The notes below the pieces were generated by a model. It was not told where the DNA came from. It was given only the letters and a program-made list of their open reading frames with translations, and searched no databases. Positions 35,244 through 44,222 of a stretch of 64,000 bases of DNA are shown here, one piece after another. Position numbers and translations under genes: made by a program. Positions within the stretch are counted from its first letter, which is position 1. Each line of letters starts with the position of its first letter. Origin of the DNA: Magnetospira sp. QH-2. Lineage in GTDB: Bacteria > Pseudomonadota > Alphaproteobacteria > Rhodospirillales > Magnetospiraceae. The stretch is taken from assembly GCF_000968135.1 (NCBI RefSeq), contig NZ_FO538765.1, forward strand, positions 186,001 to 250,000, read 5' to 3'.

Positions 35244-36511
35244 GCGACGGCCTGGACAAATTGCTCGGCGAGGGAAACGCGGCGGAACTCACCTACGAGG
35301 AAGCCCGGACCCTGGCCCGTCATGACGACCCGGCGGTGCGCCAAGCCTTGGCCGAACGCGACGATATCCGGCCGGAGATTCTTTATTTTCTGGCCGAGGA
35401 CGCCTCCGCCGAAGTGCGTCGGATCATTGCCGGCAACAGCGCCACACCGCATCAGGCCGATCACCTTTTGGCCCGCGATGGCGACGAAGGGGTGCGCTCG
35501 GATCTAGCGGGAAAGATTGCTCGATTGGCCCCGGAACTCAGCGCCTTCGAGGCCGGCAAGGTGGAATTCAAGGCCTATGAACTGCTGGTCACCCTGACCC
35601 GGGACCAAGCGGTCCGGGTGCGCCGGGTGATCGCCGAGACCTTGAAAGACGTGGCCGATGCTCCGGCGGAAGTCATCGGCAGGCTGGCCCGCGATGACGT
35701 ACTCGATGTTTGCGGTCCGGTCCTGCAATTCTCGCCGGTACTCAGCGACGAAGACCTGTTGGAAATCATTCAGGGCGCGCCGGTACAGGGCGCCTTGGGG
35801 GCCATCGCCCGGCGCTCGGAAGTGGCCGAGGTGATTTCCGATGCCATCGCCGAGACCGACGATGTTCCGGCCATCGCCGACCTGCTGGGCAATGCCTCGG
35901 CTCAGATCCGCGAAGAAACCCTGGATGCCATCATCGACCGGGCCAAGGACGTCAAGGCCTGGCACAAACCGCTCACCGAGCGCCCAAAGCTGCACTCCAA
36001 TGCCGCCCGGCGGCTGGCCGGCATCGTCGCCCGGCGCTACCTGAAAACCCTGAGCGACCGCAGCGACCTGGATGAAACCACCGCTGATCGGGTGCGGGCC
36101 GAGGTGGAGCGCCGTCTGGCCGAGGAGCCGGAAGACAACGACGAGGACGACGCCCTATGGGACGATCCCGACGCGGCCCGGGTTGAAGAGGCGGAATCCC
36201 TCCATAATCAGGGTCTGCTGACCGAAGACAAGATGATGGAGCTATTCCGAACAGATCGTCCCATGGGCGAGGTCGCCCTGGCCACCAAGGCCAGCCTGCG
36301 CCCCCGTGAGGTACGCAAAATTCTCTCTGACACCATGGCCAAACCGCTGATTGCCCTGGCCTGGAAAGCGACGCTGAGCCCCGGCTTCGGTGATTTCCTG
36401 CAAATCGAGGTGGTCGAGGTGGATGAACCCAAACGGCTTTTGGTTACGCAAACCGGAGATTTCCCCTTGTCCGAGACCGATCTGGAATGGGAAGCCGGGT
36501 TATTTGGCTGA
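35240..36511 (+). CDS. DUF2336 protein, coupled to the GGDEF gene
   Basis: This is a 423-aa soluble protein made largely of HEAT-like helical repeats (LTYEEARTLARHDDPAVRQALAERDDIRP, AEVRRIIAGNSATPHQADHLLARDGDEGVRSDLA, RVRRVIAETLKDVADAP). This matches DUF2336, a family I associate with alphaproteobacteria. An acidic linker (EEPEDNDEDDALWDD, about 295-310) precedes a C-terminal region. The four-base overlap with the diguanylate cyclase suggests stoichiometric expression and perhaps a physical partnership, which is inference. Confidence 0.82.
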   Translation: MSDGLDKLLGEGNAAELTYEEARTLARHDDPAVRQALAERDDIRPEILYFLAEDASAEVRRIIAGNSATPHQADHLLARDGDEGVRSDLAGKIARLAPELSAFEAGKVEFKAYELLVTLTRDQAVRVRRVIAETLKDVADAPAEVIGRLARDDVLDVCGPVLQFSPVLSDEDLLEIIQGAPVQGALGAIARRSEVAEVISDAIAETDDVPAIADLLGNASAQIREETLDAIIDRAKDVKAWHKPLTERPKLHSNAARRLAGIVARRYLKTLSDRSDLDETTADRVRAEVERRLAEEPEDNDEDDALWDDPDAARVEEAESLHNQGLLTEDKMMELFRTDRPMGEVALATKASLRPREVRKILSDTMAKPLIALAWKATLSPGFGDFLQIEVVEVDEPKRLLVTQTGDFPLSETDLEWEAGLFG

Positions 36512-36524
36512 ACAGGGCGTCTGG

Positions 36525-37343
36525 CTACCTCTTCATCTCGGTCGCCCAGGCTTCCAGAAATTCCCCCAGATGCGGCCTCTCTTGTCCCTCTGCCTGTAGG
36601 TAGGACAACACATCGGCGACCGCCCTTTCGTGAGCGTCCTGGGTCAGCCATCCCCGGTGCAGCATGTGGCGCAGATAGACCAGATAGGTGTTGAGCACAT
36701 CGGTCTCGCAGTAGTCGCGGATGCCCTGGATGTCCCCGGAGTCAAAGGTTTCGGCAACTTTCGAGCCGTCCATGCCCAGCTTGCCGGGGAATCCCAGCAC
36801 GGCGCAGACTTCGTTCAGCTTGACCCGCGCCGAGGCGCCGTAATCGGACATCACCTCCATCAGGTCGCAATGCCAGTCGTCGGAATAGCGGCTGGTGTAG
36901 CTGTTCCACTTGTCACCGGACTGATAGAGAAACGGCGCCGACACATTATGCACCATGGCCCGGTATTTGAGCACTGGCAGATCGAATCCGCGCCCGTTGA
37001 AGGACACCAACCGGGGCTTTTGCCGCTCCAGGAACTGGAAAAACCCGGCCACCAGTTCTGCTTCGGAGGAGCCCGGATCGCCGCCGGAGCGGATTTCCTG
37101 CAAATAGAAATTCTCGTGCGCGCCGTCGCGCTCGATCTCGGCGCGCAGGAAGGAAATGGCCACCACGCGATGGAACGGCTGGCGCGGGAAGGCGTTACGC
37201 CCGTCGGTGATTTCAAGGTGATAGCGGGTCAATTCCTCGCGTCGGGCGGCAAGGTCCGGGTCATCGAATCCGGTCAGCCCGGGCACCGCGTCGGTATCGG
37301 GCACGGTCTCGATATCGAATACCAAAAGACGACGATGGCTCAT
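36525..37343 (-). CDS. DEDDy 3'-5' exonuclease (PolB-like exonuclease domain)
   Basis: This is a 272-aa stand-alone exonuclease with motif ExoI VFDIETVPD, ExoII VSFNGRGFDLPVL and ExoIII YCETDVLNTY, the DEDDy signature of a predicted PolB-like 3'-5' exonuclease family. No polymerase domain is present. A DNA or RNA proofreading or repair role is expected. It is convergent with DUF2336 (13-bp gap) and divergent from ybaB-recR across 72 bp. Confidence 0.87.
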   Translation of the reverse strand: MSHRRLLVFDIETVPDTDAVPGLTGFDDPDLAARREELTRYHLEITDGRNAFPRQPFHRVVAISFLRAEIERDGAHENFYLQEIRSGGDPGSSEAELVAGFFQFLERQKPRLVSFNGRGFDLPVLKYRAMVHNVSAPFLYQSGDKWNSYTSRYSDDWHCDLMEVMSDYGASARVKLNEVCAVLGFPGKLGMDGSKVAETFDSGDIQGIRDYCETDVLNTYLVYLRHMLHRGWLTQDAHERAVADVLSYLQAEGQERPHLGEFLEAWATEMKR

Positions 37344-37415
37344 GATGTCTTCTCCCCAGCGGTTGCCCCTGTTATACCACTGCTCAGGATATGTTCACCA
37401 CGAAGGAAGCCGGCC

Positions 37416-37739
37416 ATGAAGAACCTCGGCCAAATGATGAAGCAGGCCCAGAAGATCCAGGAACGCATGCAGGATTTGCAGACGGAACTGGCCGATGCCG
37501 AAGTGGAGGGCGTCTCCGGTGCCGGCATGGTCACCGTGATCCTGAACGGCAAGGGCGAAATGCGGCGCGTAAAGATCGATCCGTCGCTGGTGGACCCCAA
37601 TGACGTGGAAGTGCTCGAAGATCTGATCGTTGCCGCCCATGGGGATGCCAAGGGCAAAGCCGAACAGATGATGAAGGACAAGATGTCCGAACTCACCGGC
37701 GGCCTGCCGCTGCCTCCGGGCATGCAACTGCCCTTCTGA
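37416..37739 (+). CDS. ybaB: YbaB/EbfC nucleoid-associated protein
   Basis: This is a 107-aa DNA-binding protein started at [19 protein letters not shown] with GAAGGAAG upstream; longer in-frame extensions run antisense to the exonuclease. It has a helical N-terminus, then [29 protein letters not shown] and a C-terminal Met/Gly/Leu-rich tail. It is encoded 13 bp before recR, the usual ybaB-recR pair. Confidence 0.95.
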   Translation: MKNLGQMMKQAQKIQERMQDLQTELADAEVEGVSGAGMVTVILNGKGEMRRVKIDPSLVDPNDVEVLEDLIVAAHGDAKGKAEQMMKDKMSELTGGLPLPPGMQLPF

Positions 37740-37752
37740 CGGTAACGCACCC

Positions 37753-38343
37753 GTGACCACCGGCTTAGATCCACTGATCCGATTGCTGTCCAAGCTACCC
37801 GGTCTGGGGCCAAGGTCGGCCCGGCGATTGGCGCTGCACCTGGTCAGCCATAAAGAGACGGTGCTCGAACCCCTGGCCCGGACCCTGGCCGAGACAGCGG
37901 AGACCGTTCGCCCCTGTTCCATTTGCGGCAACCTGGACCTGCACGATCCCTGTACCATTTGCTCCGATTCCCGGCGCGACAAATCAACCCTTTGCCTGGT
38001 GGAAGACGTGGCCGACCTTTGGGCGCTGGAACGGGCCATGGCCCATCGCGGCACTTATCATGTGCTCGGGGGAGTGCTCTCGGCGTTGGATGGAATCGGA
38101 CCTGACGATCTCGCCATTGGTGGTCTGCTGCAAAGGGTCGAGGTCGATGGCGTGAGCGAAGTCATTCTCGCCCTTTCGGCGACCATGGACGGCCAGACCA
38201 CGGCCCACTACCTGGCCGAGCGGCTGGCGCCTACCGGCGTGACCCTGTCCGGTCTCGCGCAAGGGGTGCCGGTGGGCGGTGAACTGGACTATCTGGATGA
38301 CGGCACCCTCGCGGCGGCTCTGAAGGCCAGGCGTCCCGTTTAA
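37753..38343 (+). CDS. recR: Recombination mediator RecR
   Basis: This is a 196-aa protein with a GTG start. It has a helix-hairpin-helix ([20 protein letters not shown]), a C4 zinc finger ([16 protein letters not shown]) and a Toprim domain ([34 protein letters not shown]). It acts with RecF/RecO in loading RecA at gaps. Length and motifs are normal; dnaX, often found upstream of ybaB, is not adjacent. Confidence 0.95.
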   Translation: MTTGLDPLIRLLSKLPGLGPRSARRLALHLVSHKETVLEPLARTLAETAETVRPCSICGNLDLHDPCTICSDSRRDKSTLCLVEDVADLWALERAMAHRGTYHVLGGVLSALDGIGPDDLAIGGLLQRVEVDGVSEVILALSATMDGQTTAHYLAERLAPTGVTLSGLAQGVPVGGELDYLDDGTLAAALKARRPV

Positions 38344-38394
38344 GTCTTTGCGAATCATGCTATAGTCTCGACCAACACAATGGGAGGGGATGCC

Positions 38395-39294
38395 ATGACC
38401 AGCCAGGAAACCGGACCCGCCGAAACGCCTGACGGCGCGGAAGAGGGGAATGATAGCCGCGACCTGTTCTATACCACCTTCCTGTCGGCCCTGCTGGACC
38501 ATCAGGAATGGATCGGACGGGTCAATCGGGCCATCCATCTGGGCGAAGGCGCCGATCCCGATATCGTCGGCGATACCTCGTTTCGCCAAACCCGCTTCGC
38601 GCAGTTTCTGGAAACCGTACAGCCTCACCTGATGCCTCATGTGGAAGCGGTACGCGCGGCCCTGTTCGAGATGCACCAAGACGCTCAGAAGCTCGTGGAG
38701 CATGCCTCCGAGGGGAAATTCTCGGCCGCCGACTACGACACCTGGCTCGAAGCCATGAAAAAGTTCCGCACCGTCGCCGCCCGGCTGGCCGACCATGCGG
38801 ACGATCTTTCCCCATCGGTGGACGAACATACCCGGCTTTATACCCGCGAATACATGGATCAACGCCTGCGCGAACAATGCGACCTGGCGCGCCGGGCCAG
38901 CCAGCCCTTTTGCATTGGCTTATCCGAGCTGGATCAATACGAGGAGATCGAGCGCACCCACGGCTTCCCGGTGATCAAGGCCGTGCTGCGCGAGGTGGCG
39001 CGGCGGTTCATTTCGGCCGTGCGTTTGTATGACAACGTATTCCGTTTCGATGACCAGAAGTTCATGTTCATTTTTCCCACCACTCGCCTGCGCGACGCCA
39101 TTATGGTTTCTGAACGGATCCGCGCCGACGTGGCCAGCCAGCCGGTGGAAACCCCGGCGGGCGAGATATCGGTGACCATTTCGGTCGGCGTGCTGGAGTA
39201 CGGTTTTGGGGAGGTGCCAGAAGACCTGCTCAAGGTCGTCGATGTCAATCTGGCCCATGCCCGCAACGAGGGACGCAACCGGGTGGTGAGCTGA
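38395..39294 (+). CDS. Degenerate CZB-GGDEF protein (DgcZ-like architecture, both sites altered)
   Basis: This is a 299-aa soluble protein; the ATG at 38395 is preceded by GGGAGGGG. The N-terminal helical bundle (about 20-115) resembles the CZB zinc-binding domain of E. coli DgcZ: DHQEWIGRV keeps the first His and FEMHQDAQKL the last, but the Cys of the CxFGxW motif and the other His are missing. The C-terminal domain (about 140-295) has the GGDEF fold, but the active-site loop reads FRFDDQKFMFIF instead of RYGGEEF, and the metal/substrate motif reads ELDQYEEIER instead of DIDRFKLVND. It is probably an inactive c-di-GMP-fold regulator. Confidence 0.75.
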   Translation: MTSQETGPAETPDGAEEGNDSRDLFYTTFLSALLDHQEWIGRVNRAIHLGEGADPDIVGDTSFRQTRFAQFLETVQPHLMPHVEAVRAALFEMHQDAQKLVEHASEGKFSAADYDTWLEAMKKFRTVAARLADHADDLSPSVDEHTRLYTREYMDQRLREQCDLARRASQPFCIGLSELDQYEEIERTHGFPVIKAVLREVARRFISAVRLYDNVFRFDDQKFMFIFPTTRLRDAIMVSERIRADVASQPVETPAGEISVTISVGVLEYGFGEVPEDLLKVVDVNLAHARNEGRNRVVS

Positions 39295-39494
39295 GGGGCC
39301 GGATCCTTTTCCGCTGATCGTTTCGCACCCTGTCCCCGCTCAACACGGGCCTTCTCAAAAATCAGTCTTGAATCGTTTGTTGGCTCTTTTGGGGATTGCG
39401 CTTAAATCACGCGCGTTCAATCGGAATCGGTCGTGGCGGCAAATCCGGCCAGGTGGCGGATGAGCATTTCGTTCCTTCCCGATACCCTGGAAAA

Positions 39495-39570
39495 TGGTGC
39501 CGCCTGCGTGACTCGAACACGCGACCCTCGCATTACGAATGCGATGCTCTACCAACTGAGCTAAGGCGGC
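39495..39570 (-). tRNA. tRNA-Thr (anticodon CGU)
   Basis: Read on the minus strand, a 7-bp acceptor stem (GCCGCCT with AGGCGGC), a D-arm with AGCTCAGTTGGTAGAGC, an anticodon stem TCGCA/TGCGA around loop TTCGTAA (anticodon CGT), a T-arm GCGTG-TTCGAGT-CACGC and an encoded CCA end form a complete 76-nt tRNA. The anticodon reads ACG codons, so it is threonine-specific. Confidence 0.95.
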
Positions 39571-39626
39571 ACTGTGGGGTGGAAAATACGTTGGCGGCGG
39601 ACGATTTGCAAGTTACAGATTGTCCC

Positions 39627-40727
39627 ATGCTGACTGCTGCTCCGCTTCCCCGCTGGTCCGACCTGGCCACCCTGCCTGGCAAAGCCGCCAGTGACGAGAC
39701 TCTGGCCGCCCCCTGGCGTCGATCCGGGGATGAGGCCTTGTGGTTTTCGCGCGGTGCCTGGGCCCTGCGCGCGCTGGCCGATGGCTGGCGCCTGGCCAAC
39801 GATACCAAGCCCGCCATCTGGCTGCCCGACTATTTCTGTAACCAATCGGCCCGGCCCTTGCGGGATGCCGGATACGAACCGGTGTTCTATCCCGTGCAGC
39901 GGGATCTGACGCCCCGGTGGAAAGACTGTCAGGCTCTGGCCGGTATTCAGCCGCCGGATATTTTCGTCTTGGTGCATTATTTCGGGCGGACCAATCCGGC
40001 CACTATCGAGACCGCGGGTTTTTGTCGCCAGTTCAATGCACTGTTGGTCGAGGACGCCGCCCATGTGCTGCGCCCGGTGACCGGTATCGGCGAACATGGG
40101 GCCGCCGTTCTCTATAGTCCGCACAAATTGCTGGCCCTCCCCGACGGCGCGATCCTGACCCTGCGCGAGGCTTTGGCCCCTGTGGTCGCCCGTGCCGCCG
40201 CCAACTTAGCCGAGGCCCGGCCCAGCCCGCGTGGCTGGCTGTTGCGACGCACCCTGCAAAAGACGCCGTTGGGCGGTCCTCTGGCCAGCGCCACCCGCAA
40301 GCTGCCCGCTTTCACCGCCGACCCCTTGGACCTGTCGCTGCCCGAGACTCCGGTATTGAGCGATGCCGCCCGAAAACTGCTGCCGGGAGAGATTGCCCGC
40401 CTGGACGCCATCGCCGAGACCCGTCGCCACCATGCCAAGACATTGTCCAAGGCGGTGGGCAACCGGGCCGAGGTGCTGACTCACCCCAATGAATACGCGC
40501 CCTACCGCCTGGTCATGCAGATGGAAGACGAGCGTCGCGCCGCCAAGATCTTCGATCAACTGCAAAAACGAGGCACATTGGTGGAAACATGGCCCGACGT
40601 GGCGCCGGAGGTTAAACGGGATCCGGACCGCCATCGCGACGCCCTGCTGCTGCGCCGGACGTTGTTGTTCCTCCCTGTTCATCAGAGCCTGGATCTCAAA
40701 AACCTGCTGAACCGGCTCAGGCGGTAA
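39627..40727 (+). CDS. DegT/DnrJ/EryC1-like PLP-dependent enzyme
   Basis: This is a 366-aa protein started at MLTAAPLPRW; the open frame upstream crosses the tRNA. Fold-type I features include LPDYFCNQSARPLRDAGYEPVFYPV at the N-terminus, DIFVLVHYFGR, VEDAAHVL with the PLP-ring Asp, and SPHKLLALPDGA with the likely PLP-binding Lys. DegT family members are sugar aminotransferases, but no sugar-nucleotide genes are adjacent and the sequence is divergent, so the substrate is open. It is convergent with ampG. Confidence 0.72.
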   Translation: MLTAAPLPRWSDLATLPGKAASDETLAAPWRRSGDEALWFSRGAWALRALADGWRLANDTKPAIWLPDYFCNQSARPLRDAGYEPVFYPVQRDLTPRWKDCQALAGIQPPDIFVLVHYFGRTNPATIETAGFCRQFNALLVEDAAHVLRPVTGIGEHGAAVLYSPHKLLALPDGAILTLREALAPVVARAAANLAEARPSPRGWLLRRTLQKTPLGGPLASATRKLPAFTADPLDLSLPETPVLSDAARKLLPGEIARLDAIAETRRHHAKTLSKAVGNRAEVLTHPNEYAPYRLVMQMEDERRAAKIFDQLQKRGTLVETWPDVAPEVKRDPDRHRDALLLRRTLLFLPVHQSLDLKNLLNRLRR

Positions 40728-40780
40728 ACGGATAAAAAGCGACCGGGACTTCCATGTCACCCCATTGAAGGCGCGCCGCT

Positions 40781-42295
40781 TTAATTCCGCTCTCGCACCC
40801 ATAGTCCCACGGCACCAATCAGCACCAACACAGGCAATCCCAGCGCCGCCGTGCCGAGGAAGAACCACACATAGCCCACCGCATCGACCATCATGCCTGA
40901 ATATCCGGCGATGACCTTGGGGAGAAGCAGCATAATGGAGCTGAACAACGCGTACTGGGTCGCCGTATGACCGGAACTGGTCAGTCCCGACAGATAGGCG
41001 ACAAAGGCCGCCGAGGCGATGCCGCCGGAAAGGTTGTCGGCGGCAATCACCGCCATCAACAAGGTCAGTTGCGCTCCCGACACCGCCAACAGGGCGAACA
41101 GGGCATTGGTCGCCGCCACCAGCAGACCGCCGATGAACAAGGCCTTGAGCACGCCGAAGCGATAGGCCAGCAAGCCGCCCGCGAAGCCGCCCAGAATGGT
41201 CATTATCAGCCCGAAGCCCTTGGTCACCCGTCCGATGGTCTGTTTGTCGAAGCCGATATCCACATAGAACACATTGGCCATCACCCCCATGACCACATCG
41301 GAAATGCGGTAGAAGGCAATCAAGGTCAGCACCAACAAAGCCAGCTTGCCGAAGCGGGTGAAGAAATCGGCGAAGGGATCCACATAGGCCTCGCGCACCA
41401 TGTCCTTGGGGGTCAATCCGGCGGCCACCAGTCCGCGTCCCGTGATCAGGGCGACAATCAGGGCCAGGACCAGACGGCCGGTTTCCACCAGGAACCCGCT
41501 CAAGGTACCGCCACCCAGGGCTTGCTTGGCCTGTGCCGCTGTATCGGCGGTCAGTAGGAACATCACAACGAACCCAGCCACCGACAGAGCGAACAGCGCG
41601 ATAAAACGCAGGTAGTGGGCAAAGGGCCGGTCCAGTTCCCGTCGCCCCGCCACCGGATCCGGCTCGGGCACCGTCAAGGTGGTGATCAAGCCGATGCCCA
41701 TGGCCGCCGCCATGCATAGATAGGTCCAAAACCAGGGAGAGTGTTGGTAGCTGTCCGGGTCAGGATCGAGGCCGCCGGCGATTTCCAAGGCCACCGCTCC
41801 GGCCAGGATCATGCCGATACGGTAGCCCGCGATGTAGGCCGCCGAGAGACTGGCCTGAAGATCCACGTCGGCGGCTTCAATACGATAGGCGTCAATGACG
41901 ATGTCCTGGGTCGCCGAAGAAAATCCGAGCATCACGGCAAAGACCGCCGCCAGGGTCAGGTTGGTGACCGGATCATTGAACGCTTGCAACACCAGGGCGG
42001 CAATGATCATCACCTGCGAGACCAGCAGCCAGGAGCGCCGTCGACCTAGTTGTCGCGTCAACAAGGGCAGGGGCAGATGATCCACCAGCGGTGCCCAGAT
42101 GAACTTGAAGCCATAGCCCAAGGCGGCCCAACTGAAAAAGCCCACGGCGGCCCGCTCCACACCGGCCTCGCGCAGCCAGACGGATAGGGTGGAAAATACC
42201 AACAGAATGGGAATACCGGCTGAAAAGCCCAGAAATAATAGCCGCAGGACCCGCTTGTCCCGATAGACGGCAAGGGAGTCGATCCAGCCGTGCAC
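40781..42295 (-). CDS. ampG: AmpG-like MFS permease
   Basis: This is a 504-aa major facilitator with a GTG start overlapping the methyltransferase stop by one base. It has about 12-14 helices, the N-terminal LLFLGFSAGIPILLVFSTLSVWLREAG typical of AmpG, TRQLGRRRSWLLVSQ, and GFSSATQDIVIDAYRIE. AmpG imports anhydro-muropeptides for cell-wall recycling. An extended central cytoplasmic region (about 215-330) accounts for the length. It is the last gene of the typA-glycosyltransferase-methyltransferase-ampG run. Confidence 0.88.
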   Translation of the reverse strand: MHGWIDSLAVYRDKRVLRLLFLGFSAGIPILLVFSTLSVWLREAGVERAAVGFFSWAALGYGFKFIWAPLVDHLPLPLLTRQLGRRRSWLLVSQVMIIAALVLQAFNDPVTNLTLAAVFAVMLGFSSATQDIVIDAYRIEAADVDLQASLSAAYIAGYRIGMILAGAVALEIAGGLDPDPDSYQHSPWFWTYLCMAAAMGIGLITTLTVPEPDPVAGRRELDRPFAHYLRFIALFALSVAGFVVMFLLTADTAAQAKQALGGGTLSGFLVETGRLVLALIVALITGRGLVAAGLTPKDMVREAYVDPFADFFTRFGKLALLVLTLIAFYRISDVVMGVMANVFYVDIGFDKQTIGRVTKGFGLIMTILGGFAGGLLAYRFGVLKALFIGGLLVAATNALFALLAVSGAQLTLLMAVIAADNLSGGIASAAFVAYLSGLTSSGHTATQYALFSSIMLLLPKVIAGYSGMMVDAVGYVWFFLGTAALGLPVLVLIGAVGLWVRERN

Positions 42296-42975
42296 TACTT
42301 CACTCCGGCGGCGAATACCGCTAGCACATTGGCTGTCCAGATTTCCGGGGGCCGGGTCAGCAGTTTATTCAACAACCCATGGAGCAGGGCCTCGGTCAGG
42401 CGCCGCGCGCGGCTGCCCTGGACCTGTGCCATGCAGGTCACATGAGGCAGTCCCGCCGCCTGCCCCACCTGTTTCAAAGACGAAGGTGTGTAAGCCGTGC
42501 AATGAGTCAGGTCGCCATATTGATACTGCAACCCCCAAGGAGACGAGGCGTTGGGCACGCGCACGACGATGCATCCGCCGGGATTGAGCCGCGCCTTGAG
42601 CCCCGCCAATAGCTTCGCGCCGTCATCGGCAGAGAAATGCTCCAGCACATCAAACAAGGCGATGCGGTCGAAGGTCCGCTCCGTGGTCTGCAAAAATGCC
42701 CAGACGTCGTGGACCTCAAACTGCCCGGCCACCGTCGGGTCGATCACCGGCGCCAGGGCCGGATCATGGTCGATGCCGAGAAAGTCGCTGATCCCCTTGG
42801 CTTTCAGATACAGCAGGAATTGGCCCGCGCCGCAGCCCACCTCCAATACCGAATGGTTGACGGAACAACTGGCAGGCGTCCAGAACTCCCGGTCGAACTG
42901 CCGGATATGCTTGGGTTTCAGGCCCGGGGTCCGGTAGTCCTTGAAATCCTCGTATGTCTGATAGAAGTCGGCCAT
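42295..42975 (-). CDS. SAM-dependent methyltransferase (class I)
   Basis: This is a 226-aa protein started at MADFYQTYEDFKDYR, 4 bp after the glycosyltransferase stop. SAM-binding motif I is VLEVGCGAGQFLLYLKAKG, followed by GIDHDP, the post-I acidic turn, and FDVLEHF. It resembles small methyltransferases found with sugar or lipopolysaccharide genes; its position after a family 9 glycosyltransferase supports a surface-glycan substrate, but that is inference. Confidence 0.8.
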   Translation of the reverse strand: MADFYQTYEDFKDYRTPGLKPKHIRQFDREFWTPASCSVNHSVLEVGCGAGQFLLYLKAKGISDFLGIDHDPALAPVIDPTVAGQFEVHDVWAFLQTTERTFDRIALFDVLEHFSADDGAKLLAGLKARLNPGGCIVVRVPNASSPWGLQYQYGDLTHCTAYTPSSLKQVGQAAGLPHVTCMAQVQGSRARRLTEALLHGLLNKLLTRPPEIWTANVLAVFAAGVK

Positions 42976-42979
42976 AGCG

Positions 42980-44218
42980 TCAGTCTGCCGCTGAAGTCTT
43001 AAGAAGCGGTTCAAGCTTGGCCCAGACCGCGTCGGTCTCCACCGCCGCCACGCAGGGGAAGGAATCCTTGTCCGTCTCCCGTTTCGGGCAGGCCCAGAAG
43101 CAATGATAGCAATCCATCTCCTGCCAGAGGAAATGCACGTTGGGGGGCCGGACATCGTCGGGATAGGGAATGAAGCAATGAAAATGACCGCCGCCGATCA
43201 CCGCCACCGTCGGCGTACCCAAGGCAATGGCCAGATGCATGGGCCCGGTGTCGTTGCTGACCACCGCCGAGGCATGCTTCATCAGATCCAGTAATCCGGG
43301 CAGGCTGGTCTGGCCGATGAGGTTATGCACCCCATAGATCATTTGTAGTGCCAACAACCCCTCTTCCGTCGGCGCCTCTTTCGGGCTGCCAACCACCGCC
43401 ACCCGGTATCCGGCCTTCACGCAGCGCCGGGCGATGTCCAGGTACTTGTCGAAGGGCCAGCGGCGGCCATATTCATTGCTGCCCGGATTGAGCACCACAT
43501 AGGGTCCTTCATCGGCAAACTCGGGCGGTTCCGACTTCCAATCAAAGGCCGGGGCCTCGGGCGTGATCTCCCGACCGGCCAGCACGGAAAGGAAATTGAA
43601 ATGCCGCAGGGTCTCGTGGGTCGGATAGGGGCCGGTATCGATGATGCGGGTCGCCTGTGACAGATACCAGTGATAGACCGAGCGGGTCTTGTCGCTGATG
43701 TGAGGCAAGGACGCGATGTTGGTCGACGCGCCACAGATCCAGGCCAGGCTGTCGGCCATCAAGGGACGACGGAAATAGGAGTCATTGATCACCGTTTCCG
43801 GGTTCACCCGCCGTACCCGCACCGCCGTGCGCAGCCGGTACCAGAGGTTCTTGGCGAAGCGATGCTCGTCGAGCACCTCGACCCGATATCCGGCGAACAC
43901 CCCATGGGCCACCCGCTCCCAACTGGTGCAGCCCAGAACGGTGATGTCTTGTTGCTCGACGCCAAGTGCCTCGGCGTAGTGGTCCAGCGCCCGACGGAAC
44001 AGCACCATGTCACCGATGCCGTCCATGCGCACCACCAGCACCCCGCGTTTCTTGCCCCACACCGGGACATGCCGCGCCAGCCAGTCGAAGGGCCGGAACA
44101 GCCACCAGCGCCGGGGCATGCGCCCGGGCATCAGCCGCCAGAAGGCATCGGTGGTGATGCGGCGGGCGGGAAGGCCCTCGACCTGCCCCGGATCCGTTGA
44201 GGAATCGACCGCCGTCAA
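42980..44218 (-). CDS. Family 9 glycosyltransferase (heptosyltransferase-like)
   Basis: The start is set at a TTG at 44218, seven bases after GAGGGG and five bases past the typA stop (412 aa); internal ATGs at 44131 or 44119 are alternatives. GT9 motifs are GVLVVRMDGIGDMVLFRRAL at the N-terminal nucleotide-sugar domain, VVLNPGSNEYGRRWPFDKYLDIAR, and VVSNDTGPMHLAIALGTPTVAVIGG. A cysteine-rich stretch (DCYHCFWACPK) lies near the C-terminus. Family members add heptose or related sugars to lipopolysaccharide core; the actual sugar here is not known. Confidence 0.84.
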   Translation of the reverse strand: MTAVDSSTDPGQVEGLPARRITTDAFWRLMPGRMPRRWWLFRPFDWLARHVPVWGKKRGVLVVRMDGIGDMVLFRRALDHYAEALGVEQQDITVLGCTSWERVAHGVFAGYRVEVLDEHRFAKNLWYRLRTAVRVRRVNPETVINDSYFRRPLMADSLAWICGASTNIASLPHISDKTRSVYHWYLSQATRIIDTGPYPTHETLRHFNFLSVLAGREITPEAPAFDWKSEPPEFADEGPYVVLNPGSNEYGRRWPFDKYLDIARRCVKAGYRVAVVGSPKEAPTEEGLLALQMIYGVHNLIGQTSLPGLLDLMKHASAVVSNDTGPMHLAIALGTPTVAVIGGGHFHCFIPYPDDVRPPNVHFLWQEMDCYHCFWACPKRETDKDSFPCVAAVETDAVWAKLEPLLKTSAAD

Positions 44219-44222
44219 AGAT

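Noticed and set aside
39495-39570. tRNA-Thr as an integration site for a mobile element
   Set aside because: No integrase gene or duplicated tRNA 3' end is seen in the flanking sequence.
40206-41729. A 507-codon open frame on the minus strand, spanning the glycosidic-looking region of ampG and the DegT-like gene
   Set aside because: It lies in another frame of ampG and antisense to the DegT-like gene, is low-complexity and contains no motif; the real minus-strand gene is 40781-42295.
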